Translations under genes and position numbers: made by a program | Shown here: positions 21,699 through 32,896 of the stretch, one piece after another | Layout: every line of letters starts with the position of its first letter | Numbering within the stretch: the stretch's first letter is position 1 | DNA from: Cyanophora paradoxa | Lineage: Eukaryota; Glaucocystophyceae; Cyanophorales; Cyanophoraceae | Reading direction: 5' to 3' | Length of the DNA stretch: 64,000 nt | Assembly (NCBI GenBank): GCA_004431415.1 | Contig: QPMI01000230.1 | Span: 78,028 to 142,027 of the forward strand | The notes under the pieces: model-generated | Database searches by the model: none | Told to the model about the DNA's origin: nothing | The model's input: only the letters and a program-made list of their open reading frames with translations

Positions 21699-24600
21699 AT
21701 GCGCCGCCTCGCGTTCCTGGCGCTCTTCATCCTGGCGCTCCGGGCCTCCGCGCAGCTCTCGGGGAGCTGCGAGGGGCAGTCGGATTGCAATAGCTGCGTC
21801 CAGCTCCCGGTGACCGCTTGTCCTTCCGCCGCTGATGCGCCGCTCCCACCGCTGATGCTTCCCGCGCAGGATTGCGGTTGGTGCCTCGCGGATGGTGCCC
21901 CGGGTGTCTGCGCGCAGAGCGCCAGCTGCGCGGGAACGTGGGCGCTCTCCGCGACGGATTGCTCGGGTTCGTCAGGCGGCGGCGCGCTCTTCTAGCTTGT
22001 CATCGCGTTTGGCAAAGAGCTTTTCCGCTTTCCGCGCTCGCTTATACGCGCGCTTGATCGGCGCCGGCTGATGCTGAGCGGTTGGTCGGCTTGATTGACG
22101 TTTCCGAGCGCAGCGGCATCTTCCGTGCAGCCGGCACCTGTGATTGCCGACTGTAGTGTATCGTCTGACTGCACCTCCTGCCTGGCGACGCCGGGGTGTA
22201 CCTGGTGTCCGGATCCCGCAAGCCCGGCCTGCGTCCAGGTTTGAACCGTGAATTCGATGCCTCCTGAGCTCGCGCGCCGCGCCTCACTCGTGCCACGTCG
22301 TAGAGCGGCCTCTGCTCCGTCGCGTTCGTTTCCGACCCCTCGCAGTGCGCGGCGCCGGAGCTGCCTCAGCCGGCGCCGGCCACCTCGGGTGCGGCGCACG
22401 CGCGTGCCGGCCCGCGCCCCGCTCTTTTGACCCGCCACAGATGCGCTCCTGCCGCCGCCGCCGGACGCGCCCATCCCCGTGATCTCCGCGGCGCCGCTCC
22501 CCGCCATCTCGTTTCCGCCTCTGCCGCCGCCGCCGGCCTCGGAGTCGCCGCAGGCGTCGCCGGGCGCGGGCGCGACTGCGGGCCCCGCGGGGACGGCGGC
22601 GGCGTCGCCCGGAGCGACGGCGTCCCCCGCGGCGTCCTCGCCGGCTGCCACCGCGTCGCCCGGGGCACGCCGGGCCCCGCCACCGCCACCGCCGCCCCCG
22701 CCGCCGCCCGCGCCGCCGCCCTCGCCTTCGCAGAGGCGGACATCCGCGCCGTGCGCTCACCTTCGCGCTCCGTCGTGCCCCGCGCCGCCGGCCCCACTGC
22801 TTCCCGCAGGACGTGCTCGCGCTGCTCCAGAGCCAGGACGTCATCGCCGGCCTCGTCCGCTGCGAGGTCGGCCGCGGGCTCCAAACTCTCCTTGAGGACC
22901 TTCCTCTGACTGTCTCGCCCGCGCCAGTACCACGACGCTTTCTGCAGCGGGGTGCGCCGCGCCTTCGCCGCTCGCACGTGGCGGCGGCCGCGGGGTGACG
23001 GGGCGCGCCCGGTGGAAGGCGGACGGGAGCCTGCACTTCCCCGAGGAGCTCGCGCGCCCCGAGAACAAGCGGCTCAATTCCGTTCTCACCCTCCTGAACG
23101 CGCGCCCCGCCCCGTCGACGCCCCGCCCCGCCCCCGACCGCGACCGCCGCCGGCGCAGGACACGATCCTGAACCAGGCGAAGTACGCGGGGGTAACATGG
23201 GCCGACGCAATCGCCGTCGGCAGTGCCGCTGCCATCGAGGTCCGCCCCCGCCCCCGCCCCGCCCCTCGCCCTGCGCCGCGCTCCCCTCCCGTCTGACCTT
23301 ATCTGGACAGGCGGCCGGCGGGCCGCGCATCCCCGTGGGGCTCGGCCGCCTCGACGCCACGCGCCCGGGCGCCAACGGCCAGGCGCGCGCGCCCCCCTGC
23401 CCCTTCGTTCGCCCCCGCCGTTCGAGCGCGCGCCCCGCGCAGCTCCCCCGGCTCGACATGACCATCGCGGTGGCGTGTACTCCCCTCTCTCGAACCGGGT
23501 CCGCCCTCCTCCCGCGCCCTCTGAGAGCGCGCCCAGATGAAGCCCTACTTCGCGCACCTCGGGCTCAGCGTCAAGGACATGGCACCCGCCCCTCCGCCAC
23601 CCCGCCTGGAGCCGATCTGAAGCCCCGGGCGCGCGCGCGCGCAGGTGGCGCTCTCCGGGGTGCACGTGCTGCGGCGCGTCTTCGGGCCCGTGCCCCGCTT
23701 CTCCGCCGACTACTTCACCCAGCTCCTCGGCGTCCGCCCCCCTCAGCAGTGCCCTGCGCTGCAGTTAGAGACCGTACTTAGAGGCTCGAAGCCCCTAGAC
23801 GCGACCGCGCTCTCGCCCTCCGCTGACGCTGACCCCGCGGGCAGGCGGGGGACAACCGGACGCTGGCCGACGCGCGGCCCGCCCGTTCCCTTCTCCCCGG
23901 CCGTCTCCCCCACGTCCTCACGCCGCCCCGCGCAGCTTCTTCAGCACGGACCTCGAGCTCCTCAAGGCCCGGCCCCCTCCTCCGCTTTCCGCCTCCGCCC
24001 TCTGACGGGCCGCGCGGAACGCAGGCCGACGACTCGCGCGCGGTCGTCTCGGGCTACTCCGCGAACCTCGTGCGCCGCCTGCTGCCGGCCCGCCCCCCGC
24101 CGCCCACCCCCCGCGCGCAGGCCTCGTTCACGGACGACTTCGTCAAGGCGTACCTGCGCTCCTGCCTCGTCACCCCCTCCACCGCCGTCCGGTGCCCTGT
24201 TTCCCTCCCCGCGGCCCTATCCTCCCGCCCGACGCACCCTTCAGGTACGGGGCGTTCGCGTACGACCCGGGGAGCGGCGTGGGCGGCTGGGGCTGGTCCT
24301 ACCAGCGCATGGAGAAGATGGCCCGCCTGCCCCCGCCCGCCGCAGCCCGCGCCCGCCAGGGCTCACGGGGCGGCGGGGGCGCGCAGGTCGAGATCGCGAT
24401 CGGGTGCGCCGACCGCAACAACCGAAAGTGGTGCCCGCTCCTCGTGCGCCCCGCCCCACCCCCCGCCCGCTCCTTCTCGAACGCCCCGCCCCCGCGTGCA
24501 GTACGTGTGGAACTCGGGGGCCGGCCCCCGCGGCCCCTGCTTCGCCTTCGCGGCGGACGCGCCGAGCGCGGGGGCGCGCTTCCGCGCGGCCTGGGGCCCC

Positions 24601-24777
24601 ACCGCCGCCGCCGCCACCGCCGCCGCCGTCCAGGTCCCCTCCGCCCTCGCTCCTGCTTCGAGGCTCGGGGGCCGGGGCTCGCCTCACCGCGCGCAGGCCT
24701 GCGGGGCGGCGGGGGCGGCCCCCGCCGGCACCTCCGGATCCGCCGCCTGCGCCCCGCGCTTCGCCCAGTGCATGTAA
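21699..24777 (+). CDS. Secreted PSI-domain / haem peroxidase / DUF4189-like fusion protein
   Basis: ATG 21699 starts a signal peptide (MRRLAFLALFILALRASAQL). Cys-rich PSI-like repeats follow (CEGQSDCNSCVQL, DCGWCLADGAPGVC; then DCTSCLATPGCTWCPDP), then a Pro/Ala linker (22440-22740). A plant-type haem peroxidase comes next: LVRCE joins across intron 22867-22927 to YHDAFCSG. This gives distal Arg and His in the APX spacing R-x-x-x-H, with the usual Trp as Tyr. ADGSLHFPEELARPENKRLN, KYAGVTWADAIAVGSAAAIE, AAGGPRIPVGLGRLDA, VALSGVHVLRRVFG (proximal His) and FTDDFVKAYLR follow. An in-frame GT-AG join (about 24211-24243) continues into YGAFAYDPGSGVGGWGWSY, NRKWCPLL, VWNSGAGPRGPCFAFA and AWGPTAAAATAAAV, resembling DUF4189. 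It ends CAPRFAQCM. Likely extracellular or ER-lumen H2O2 chemistry. Confidence 0.78.
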
Positions 24778-24970
24778 CTGTGCTCGCTGTTGGCGCCATC
24801 CGCGACCGCGCTGCATGTCGCTCGCCGCATGTGTAATTAAGCAGCAACGGGAGTCTCGTGCCGATCCGGATCCGGACGAGTGCATGCACAGCTGCAGGGC
24901 CCGCCCCGGCCCCCGGCCCCTAGCCCCCGCCCTGGCGCTGCGGCAGGGATCGACGGCGGGCGCGGGTTGG

Positions 24971-26812
24971 TCACATGACCCTGCGGGACATGTTCGTGAA
25001 GCCGGCGCCGAGGCACGAGGCGAGCAGCGTGTCGCTCTCCGGGTCCACCTTCACCTGCGCGCGCCTAAGGCCCGGGCTCCTCCTCGGGCAGGCCGGCCCC
25101 GCCCCCCGCGCACCTTGAAGGTCACGCTGAAGAACTGGCGGATGTGCCGCAGCAGCTCCACCCTGCGCCCCGCGCCCCCGCATCGGCCCCCGGCTGCCCG
25201 GCGGGGGCCGCGCGAGGCGCGAGGCGAGGCCGCGACCCGGGGGCGGGGGCGCGCACGTGTAGGGGGAGAGCTTGCCGAGGCGTATCTTGGAGACGTCCTC
25301 GGGCCCGAGGGCCATCAGCAGCAGCATCGTCCCCTGCGCGCTCGTGTCCACGCAGCCGCCCTGGGGGGCACGCCCGAGTCAGCCCGGTCCGACCCGATCC
25401 CCATCTGGAAGTGAGGGACACACCTTCATGATCTCCTCCATGAGCAGCCGCGCCGCCGCCGTCCCGATGTCCTCCGGCATCGACCCCGCCTCCCCCACCT
25501 GCAACCCGGGGCGTCGCGCGGGGCGCGCGGGGAGGGAGCGGGGAGGGGGGTGCAGCGCCCGGCACCTTCTCGGCGCAGAGCAGCGTGCCCGTCGTGCTCT
25601 CGGCGACCAGCGAGAGGGCGAACCCGGGGGACCTGCCCGGGGGCGTCGGGCCACGCCAGGCCCGACCGGGGGAGGCGGGGGCGCTCCCCGCCGGCCGCAC
25701 CTCCCCGAGTCGTTGCCCTTGTAGTGGTCCGTGTAGATGTACACGTCCGGAATGAACTTCTGCGCGCGCGGGGGGGTACGTCGATGTCGGGGGGCGGGAG
25801 ATCGGGGGCGGGGGGCGGGAGGGGGGGGGGGGGGGGCGAACGTTCAGCAGGGCCCTCGCCGAGTCGACCATCCTGTTTGCAGCTTGCGGAGACATCCGCG
25901 TGACGTACCTGGCGTGCGCACCCCTCAAGGCCCGCGCTCGCGGCGCGGGGCGGCGGGGTTCGTCCGCACGCGACTCCGCGTATTCGCTTGATCTTGCCCT
26001 CGTCGAGGAGCTGGATCGGCCTCAGCTGCTTCACCACGGGGCACTTGAATATAACCTCCCCGCCTCCCTCCGGCGGCGCCCCGCGTTTTGCTATCTGCGC
26101 GTGCGTTCGCGTCAGAGGCGGCGGGGTGCGGGCCAGCCGGGGCGGCGAGGGCGGCGCCCGCCTTGAGCTCTAGGTTCTCCTCGTCTATGCCGAAGTGCTT
26201 CAGGTTGGGCAGCGTGACTGTTCGAATGAGGTCGACCTGCGCGCGCCGCTCAGCGTCCCGCGCGCCGCGGCGGCTGCGGGGCGGGGCGCACCGACAGGTC
26301 CTCCTCTGCGTTCGTGATGCCCCGCAGCGTCGCTGCGAGCGCCTTCTTCCCGAACGGCGCGAGGCACACGAGCGCCTCCAGGAAGTAGCCTATTGACCTC
26401 GCTGTCCCGCAGTCGTGCGTGATCGTCCCGCCGACGATGAAGCCCGGCTTGTACCGCAGGCTCGTGCCTGCACGAGAGCGGAGCGGGAGCGCGTGAGTGA
26501 TGCGTAGCTAGAGGTACATGGCTACGCGCTGGAACTGCTGCCGGCGGTCCGCGGGGCCGCCTCTGCGGGGCGCACCGGTCTCGTTGATCTCGATCGTGCA
26601 CCCGTTGGTGATCTTCTCGAGCAGCCGCAGCAGACTCGCCTCGAACTCTGCGGTACGTCAGAGACGCGCTGCCGAAGCGGGGGGCGCCACGAACCTCTGA
26701 GGCCGGGCCGCTCGTCGAGGGCGCGGATGTCATCGATGCGGATCGCGCGGCCAGATAGAGTCGAGCAAACTAGCCGCTGCCTAAAGTACCGAGATCCTCG
26801 GAACCGCAGCAT
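24971..26812 (-). CDS. RCL1: RNA 3'-terminal phosphate cyclase-like protein (18S rRNA processing factor)
   Basis: A nucleolar factor needed for early pre-rRNA cleavage in the small-subunit processome. It belongs to the RtcA fold but is not a cyclase in known eukaryotes. ATG at 26810-26812: MLRFRGSRYFRQRLVCSTLS, GRAIRIDDIRALDERPGLR. Later exons give LEKITNGCTIEINETG, YKPGFIVGGTITHDCGTARS, IGYFLEALVCLAPFGKKALA, ATLRGITNAEEDLS, VDLIRTVTLPNLKHFGIDEE, KQLRPIQLLDEGKIKRIRG, RMSPQAANRMVDSARALLN and DVYIYTDHYKGNDSG. The last exons give ESTTGTLLCAEKV, PEDIGTAAARLLMEEIMK, GGCVDTSAQGTMLLLMALGP, EDVSKIRLGKLSPYT and LASCLGAGFTNMSRRVM. It follows human RCL1 from end to end. The stop is at 24971-24973. Confidence 0.93.
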
Positions 26813-27414
26813 TGGCCCGGGCTGCTAGCTGCCTGTCTCGCGGTAAAGCTCCCGTGCGGAACCGACACCGGGTTTTTGGGAAGTTCGTAGGGTACAGCAA
26901 ACACAAAGCGTTCGCCTCGCCATGAAGCCGCCATGGAGCGCTTTAGGCGCTGCAGATCGACGCGGAACGCATGCGCACGCTTGTTGCGGGCACGGGACGT
27001 CCGACCCCTTCGCGTCACTGACGTTGATGGTAAGTTGCGAGCTTCATCTGACGACTCTCTCTCTCTGAGTCTCAGTGCGCGCTCTACCCGTAAATCGTCA
27101 AGTCGGCATAGACAGCAAAGCCGGAAAGGTGCGCTAGGCGTAATCACATCAGCCTCGACCTGTATTTTGTTGGAGCAGCGCATAGCAGTCATCAGCAGAC
27201 GCCAGCTGCAGCAGCGCCGACGCTCAGGGCGACCTCGGCTTGTGGTTGTATCAGCTCAGAGCTTCGGGTCCGTGAACAGAGAACAGAAAGGAGCCAAGGC
27301 GCTCACATCTGCCCGCGGCCGGCCGAGCAAGCTTGGGTGGTGCGTTCGCCTAGGCCTGCTCGGCTCGACGCCCGCCCAACTCATATCCGCGCCCTGGGCT
27401 CCCACAGCTAAGCG
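26813..27414. other. Divergent spacer RCL1 / YJU2
   Basis: About 600 bp between divergent starts, holding both promoters. It contains a CTCTCTCTCTGAGTCTCAG stretch near 27055. Long open frames here have no family resemblance. Confidence 0.5.
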
Positions 27415-28743
27415 ATGGGTGAGCGCAAGGTCGTCAACAAGTACTATGTACGCTCTGCAGCCCCCAATGTGTCCCCCTTCGCCTGACACTGACAGCCATC
27501 GCCTGCAGCCGCCCGACTTCGACCCGGAGAAGCTTGCGAAGCGGAAGTGCCCGAAGAATGACCAGATCAAGATCCGGATGATGATGCCGATGAGCGTCCA
27601 GTGCACGACGTGCGGGGAGTACATCGGCGCGGGGAAGAAGTTCAACTCGCGCAAGGAGACGGTTGAGAACGACGACTACCTCGGCATCAAGAAGCATCGC
27701 CTTTACATGCGCTGCCCCCGCTGCTCCGCCGAGTTCACCATCAAGACCGACCCCAAGAACAGGTCCGCCGCCCCGCCCCTCATGGCGCGTTGCCTGCTCA
27801 CGCGCGCCGCGCCCGCAGCGACTACACGGCGGAGCACGGCATCCGCCGCAACTTCGAGCCGTGGAAGGCCCGGTCGGAGGAGGTGCCCCTCGCCCCGACC
27901 GGGCGCCCCCGCGACTCGAGCTCGCTGCCGACCGCTCACGGCGGGGCCGCAGGAGGAGAGGGCGAAGAGGCAGCGGGCGGACGAGGAGGAGGGCGACGCG
28001 ATGAAGGCCCTCGAGAACCGCACCGCAGACTCCAAGCGCGAGATGGGTGCGCCCCTCGTCCCGCCGCGCCGGGGCGCGCGCTGGCCATGGCGCTCATGCG
28101 CGGGCAGACATCCTGGAGGGGCTGGACGAGATCCGGGCGCTGAACGCGGCCAACGCGGCCGCCGACGCCGACTCGCTCCTCGAGGCCCGCCGCGCCGCGG
28201 CCGAGGCGCAGCGCGTGCGCGCCGTGCCCCCGGCGCCCCCGGCCCCTCGAGGGCCCGCCCCTGACCGTCCGCCCCGCCCGCCCCGCAGCGCAAGGAGGAG
28301 GAGGACGACGACCGCCTCGCGCGGGAGACCTTCCGCCGCGGCCGCCAGCCCGTTCTCAAGGTACCCCCCGCAGCTCTGAGGCCGCGCCGCGCCCTGTGCC
28401 GGCGGCTGACTCGCGGCAGGTGGAGGCCGGGGACGAGAGCGACTGGTCCGACGGGTCAGACGAGGAGCCGGCATCGAAGAAGGCGAAGGAGGCCCCCGAG
28501 ACCCGCGCGAGCGACGGCGTCGGCGGTGCGCAGGGCGCCCCCCGCGCCCTCCCGAATCTGACCCCCGCGCCCCGCCCCCGGTGCCCGGCGCTGTCGGCGG
28601 CCAAGGCGGAGGCGGTCGACGTGGAGGAGGCGGCGGCGGCGGTGCCGCTGGTGGTGGTGAAGGCGAAGAAGAAGAAGGGCAAGGAGCCGGCCGGCCTCGC
28701 CCTCCTCGCCGCCTACGCCTCCGCCAGCGACGACGACGCGTAG
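27415..28743 (+). CDS. YJU2: Spliceosome factor YJU2/CCDC94
   Basis: A first-step splicing factor of the Prp19-associated complex that binds the branch-site helix. ATG 27415: MGERKVVNKYY, intron GTACGC...GCAG (to 27509), then PPDFDPEKLAKRKCPKNDQI and MMMPMSVQCTTCGEYIGAGK. KFNSRKETVENDDYLGIKKH and RLYMRCPRCSAEFTIKTDPK follow; the two CxxC pairs bind zinc. Next exons give SDYTAEHGIRRNFEPWK, MKALENRTADSKREM, ILEGLDEIRALNAANAAADA and RKEEEDDDRLARETFRRGRQ, the usual helical part. The tail is acidic then Lys-rich (VKAKKKKGKEPAG) and ends ASASDDDA, TAG 28741-28743. The introns are all short and spliced in frame. Confidence 0.95.
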
Positions 28744-29671
28744 GCCGCCGCTAGCCCTGCCTCGGCCGGCCCTCTACCCTTGGCCATGGAGCTCTGTGCG
28801 TCAGTCAGTCAGTCAGTACGCTTTCGCTTATCACAGTGTCAATGTTGCGTTTGTGTAACTCTCGACATTTCATCGTTCGAACTGAATTCAGTGATTATGC
28901 AGTATTTTATTTCGATTCTTCCCACTGCGCCAGGCAGAATTGCATTCGTAGTGCCACGTTGTAGTTTGTTTTCATGATCATTTTGTACCATAGCACAAGT
29001 GCATTTAAAATTTGTTGCTGCAGCTGTCCAAGGGTTGCTGGAGGATCTGTCGTAATCAACTACTTGCTTTCTTTAATTGTACGTATACATGTGCAGTCGA
29101 CTTGAATTCGCATACGTGCAACGCCGCGGCCGTGCCCCGCGCGTACGCGTGCGCGTATGCATGCGCGCGCGCACGCATGCGCATGCGCACGCACTCCCGG
29201 CCGGGCCCGGCCCGGTTTACGCCCCCGTCCCGTCTGCCGCAGTACCCGTCTATAGCTATAGCTTTACGCCCCCGTCCCGTGCTGCACCTGGATTCCTGCA
29301 GCTGCAGCGGATGCCGGACGACGTGCGTACGTACGTCGCGAGCGTTCCGGAAAGCCCCGGTGCGGTGTCGAACTCGGGTCTTCGAAGAAGTCTTCCTCAG
29401 TTGCCACCTCGGATTCGCAGCTGCATCGCAACGCAGCTCGCACGGTGCAGCTCGAGAGAGCAAGCCAACAGGACTTTGCAGCTCGCACATGGCCAGCTTC
29501 GGCAGCGCTGCCAGCTAATCATCGAAGCGCGCGCTCCGGGTGCGCGGCCGGTCCAGGGCCGCTTTAGAGCGTTCGAACGCTTCTTCTTAGAGCGAGAGCC
29601 GCTCTTAGCTCGTCAGCACCTGCCAGCAGGCCTAGCAGCCTCCGATTAGATCGCTCTGGCGAGCCTCTTTC
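28744..29671. other. Long spacer with AT-rich and Z-DNA-prone parts
   Basis: The first 300 bp are AT-rich, with GTCA repeated four times near 28801 and several poly-pyrimidine stretches. Then comes a 57-bp strict purine/pyrimidine alternation (29138-29194) and a TATAGCTATAG palindrome (29251-29261). The last part, about 29520-29670, may be an upstream exon of the DDHD gene but shows no family match. Confidence 0.5.
29138..29194. repeat. 57-bp alternating purine-pyrimidine tract
   Basis: Every base alternates pyrimidine and purine from 29138 to 29194, mostly CG, CA and TG steps. Such DNA is known to adopt the left-handed Z form under supercoiling. Confidence 0.85.
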
Positions 29672-32479
29672 ATGGGCATTGAAGAAGCGAGCATCGGGCA
29701 GGAGGCCCGCAAGCACCTCTTGCTCGTCGTGCATGGGTTCGTTCGACCCTGACCTGGAGCTGATTAAGCGCACGGGGCCAAGCGCCTAATGGCGTTAGAT
29801 AGCACTGCGGCCTCTTCGGCCCGTCGTGAGGTGTTGACCGGCTGCGCGGGCGCAGCGTCGGGAGTCAGGCCGAGGGCAAGGCCATGGGCTCGCCCATCAG
29901 CGTCTGCGCCTCCCGGCTACAGTCGACGATTGACCGGGCCGCGGGCCGCTACGGCTGCGCTCCGGAGGAGGTTTCCGTACGCTTCATCGAGTGGCACGAG
30001 CAGATACACAACCTATACGTGCGTTGATTCCATGCATGCCATCGCCTTCCCGCACTCAGCGTCGCTCGGCAGGACGATGGCATGTGGGGCGGGGTGCGAC
30101 GCAGCTCCCGGGGGCCGCTCGCTCGCGAAGCTCACGTGTCGCGCAGACGCTCACGACGGGAGTCAAGACCGTTAGGAACGCTCTGAACGGTCCGCGAGCA
30201 ACGCGCACGCCGCTTGCCCCGCTGCGCGCCGACCGGCCGCCGGCGCCCGCAGACAAGCTGGCGGACTGCTTCATGTTCATGTCGGCGCACTTCGGAGGCC
30301 TCATCCTCCGCACGGTTAGCCTCTTCTCCAGCTGTTGCGCACGAGTCTCCTGAGAAACCAGCTGCGCCTCGAACGCCAGGTGGTCCGCCTCCTCAACGAG
30401 GCGTACGCGGCGTTCCTCGCCGAGGCACGGGCGGCCGAGCCGGGCGCCCCGCGGCCCCTCGTCTCTGTCTTCGCCCACTCGCTGGGCAGCCTCATCATGT
30501 TCGACGTCCTCAGCGGTGCGCCGGGCCCCTCGCACTCTTCGGGCGCCGCTCCGGGCGAGCGGGCGCGGGCGCGCGGACGGCAGGGCGGAGCGTGATCGAC
30601 CGGCGGGACGGCCCGATGGCAGTGCCCCCGCTGGACTTCGAGGTGGACACCCTCTTCCTCGTCGGCTCCCCCATCGGCGCCTACCTCTCCCTCAACGGCT
30701 CCCCGCTGGGTACCCCTCTCCCCGGCTTCGATCCCCCATCCCCCTTCCCTCCGAACGCGTACCGCAGGCTACGCGAAGGTTCCCCACCTCTGCCGCCGCA
30801 TGTACAACCTCTTCCACCCGCACGACCCCGTGGTCCGCGATCCCGTTACCGCCTCCCGCCGTGCGTGGGGCGACGTATCCCCCCCGCAGGCGTACCGCTT
30901 CGAGCCGTGGCACGACCGGGCGTACAAGGATGTGCCGCCGGTGCTGGTGGAGCACCACGAGGGGGACCTGCGCGTGCACTACCGCATCCGCGCCCTCAGC
31001 GAGGACCTCCGCATCCGCATCCAGCTCATGCGCAAGGGGTACACCCCTCCCCCGCCGCCCCCGCCGCCCCGCGCCCCCGGCCGGCTCGAGCGTCGGCGCA
31101 GGTTCCACGAGTCGCTCGAGGAGGGGAAGCGGAAGATGGAGAGCTGGCTGAAGACGCCGCGGGGCGGGCCCGAGGGCGCCCCGGGCCGCCGCATGGCGAG
31201 CGAGCGCCCCGGCCGCGCGGCCCAGCGCCAGCAGCGCCGCCGGCGGGCCGCCTCCGCCGACCCCGCCTCCCTCCGCTCCCCGCCGGCGGGCGCTCCGCGG
31301 ACGGGGCGGGCGGGCGGATGGCGGGCGGCGCGGGGGCGGGGCCTCGCGTGCAGCTCCGCTGACCTGGAGGCGCTGGCGCGGGTGGAAGCGGAGAGCAGCC
31401 GGGGCGAGAGCGGGGCGAGAGCAGCAGCGACGCCGGCGCAGAGAGCGACACGGAGGGCGAGGCCCCCGCCCCCGCCCCCGCCCCGGCGATGCCGGTGCCG
31501 GTGCCGATGCCGGTGCCGGTGATGGCGCTGCAGCGGAAGGGGCGGGTGGCGTCGCTGCGCATCGGGGCGGCCGCCATGCGCCGCAGCCGCTCGGCCGTCG
31601 ACATCGAGTGGCTCGGCCAGGAGGCCGCCCCCCCGCAGGCCGGCCCCGCCTCGGTGCCGCCCGCCCCCGCCCTCCCGCATCTCAGCCCGGCTCTGACGCC
31701 GGCCCCCGCAGGGCCCCCCTCGCCCTCCGCGACGCGCCGCTCCTCGCAGGAGCACGACAAGGGCGGGAGCGCCGCCTCGACCCGCGCGCCGGCGCCGCCC
31801 ACGCCGCCGGCCGGGGCCGCGGGCGGCACCACGGCCGGCGGAGGCGGCGGCGCGCGTGGTCGCTGGACGCGGCGCTGCGGGACCGGCGGCTCCTGCAGGC
31901 GGCCTCCGCCGTGGACCAGGAGCTCATGCGGGGCGCCCCGCTCCGCGACTCGATCAAGTCCGCCAAGTCCGGCGGCCCCGGCCCCGGGTCGGGGGCGGAC
32001 CGGGCCGAGGCGGGATGCGGCGGCACCGGCTCCCCGCGCTACGACTTCGTGCTGCAGGAGACGCCGCTGCAGAACATCAACGAGTTCTTCGGCCTCATGC
32101 AGTCCCACTTCAGGTCCCCCCCGCTTCTTCCGTTCTTCGTCTTCCTCCTTTTCCTTGCGCCTGACGCGCTGCCAGCTACTGGGAGGACCCCGACGTGGCG
32201 AACTTCATCCTGCAGCGCCTCTTCTCGGGGGGCGGCGCCCTCTCCGACGGCCCCGCCACCGCCCGGCTCCTCCAGGCGCCGCCCGGCGAGGTCGCCTCCT
32301 CCGGCGCCTCCGCCTCGGCCTCGACGCACGAGAGCGACACGGGGACTGACAGCGACGGGCGCGAGGCCGCCGCCTCCCTCCGCTCCAAGCTCACCGCCCT
32401 CGAGAAGCAGGACGCCGACTGGGCGGCCCGCATGCGCGCATTCCTCAGGGACCTCTTCCCCACCCTCTTCGACGAGTAG
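29672..32479 (+). CDS. DDHD-domain phospholipase A1 (PA-PLA1 family)
   Basis: An intracellular lipase family acting on phosphatidic acid and other phospholipids. The first recognised exon has HLLLVVHG. Later exons read PEEVSVRFIEWHEQIHNLY and DKLADCFMFMSAHFGGLILR. The nucleophile elbow is VSVFAHSLGSLIMFDVLS; the usual G-H-S-L-G reads A-H-S-L-G. The DDHD part follows: LDFEVDTLFLVGSPIGAYLS, MYNLFHPHDPV and AYRFEPWHDRAYKDVPPVLV. A long low-complexity insert (about 31050-31880) precedes the family's last block, YDFVLQETPLQNINEFFGLM, QSHF and YWEDPDVANFILQRLF. The end is LRDLFPTLFDE, TAG 32477-32479. The start is uncertain: ATG 29672 is the first Met before the conserved part, and further N-terminal exons may lie upstream. 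Confidence 0.82.
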
Positions 32480-32896
32480 CTCGATACCTTTTCTCCTTCT
32501 GCTCGTGCTTCTTATCCGTGCAGCCTATTTTATTGTTCTCAGCTCGCGCTTTCTTGCAGTTGTTCTTTTTCATGCGGACTTCGTCGAAGAAGGCCCGAGT
32601 TCTTTATACGAATGCCTAGACCGTTGATATTGAGCTAGGTGATGTAGAGGTCTTTCCGATGATGGAAAGATGTTATGTTGCGCAACCGGCACCAGATCGA
32701 TTTCCCCGCCTTGGAATCGGTCCCGCCGCAGCCCGCGGCAACCGCATGCGCAGGAACGAAAAGAGCGTAACTAAGGGATTCAATCCAAGGAAAGAGGAGG
32801 AGGACAGGCGTGCTAAGGCGAACGATGGGATCTACGGTACGACGGGGACAGGAAGGAGCGCGCGAGATTACCGCGCCCGAAACAGCGCCGAAGCGC
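32480..32896. other. Convergent spacer
   Basis: Lies between the stops of the DDHD and V-ATPase c genes. T-rich just after 32480, then mixed. No gene recognised. Confidence 0.5.

Noticed and set aside
26933..27500. Open frame running from 26933 into the YJU2 coding region
   Set aside because: It reads through the YJU2 first intron and skips the conserved MGERKVVNKYY start; no resemblance upstream.
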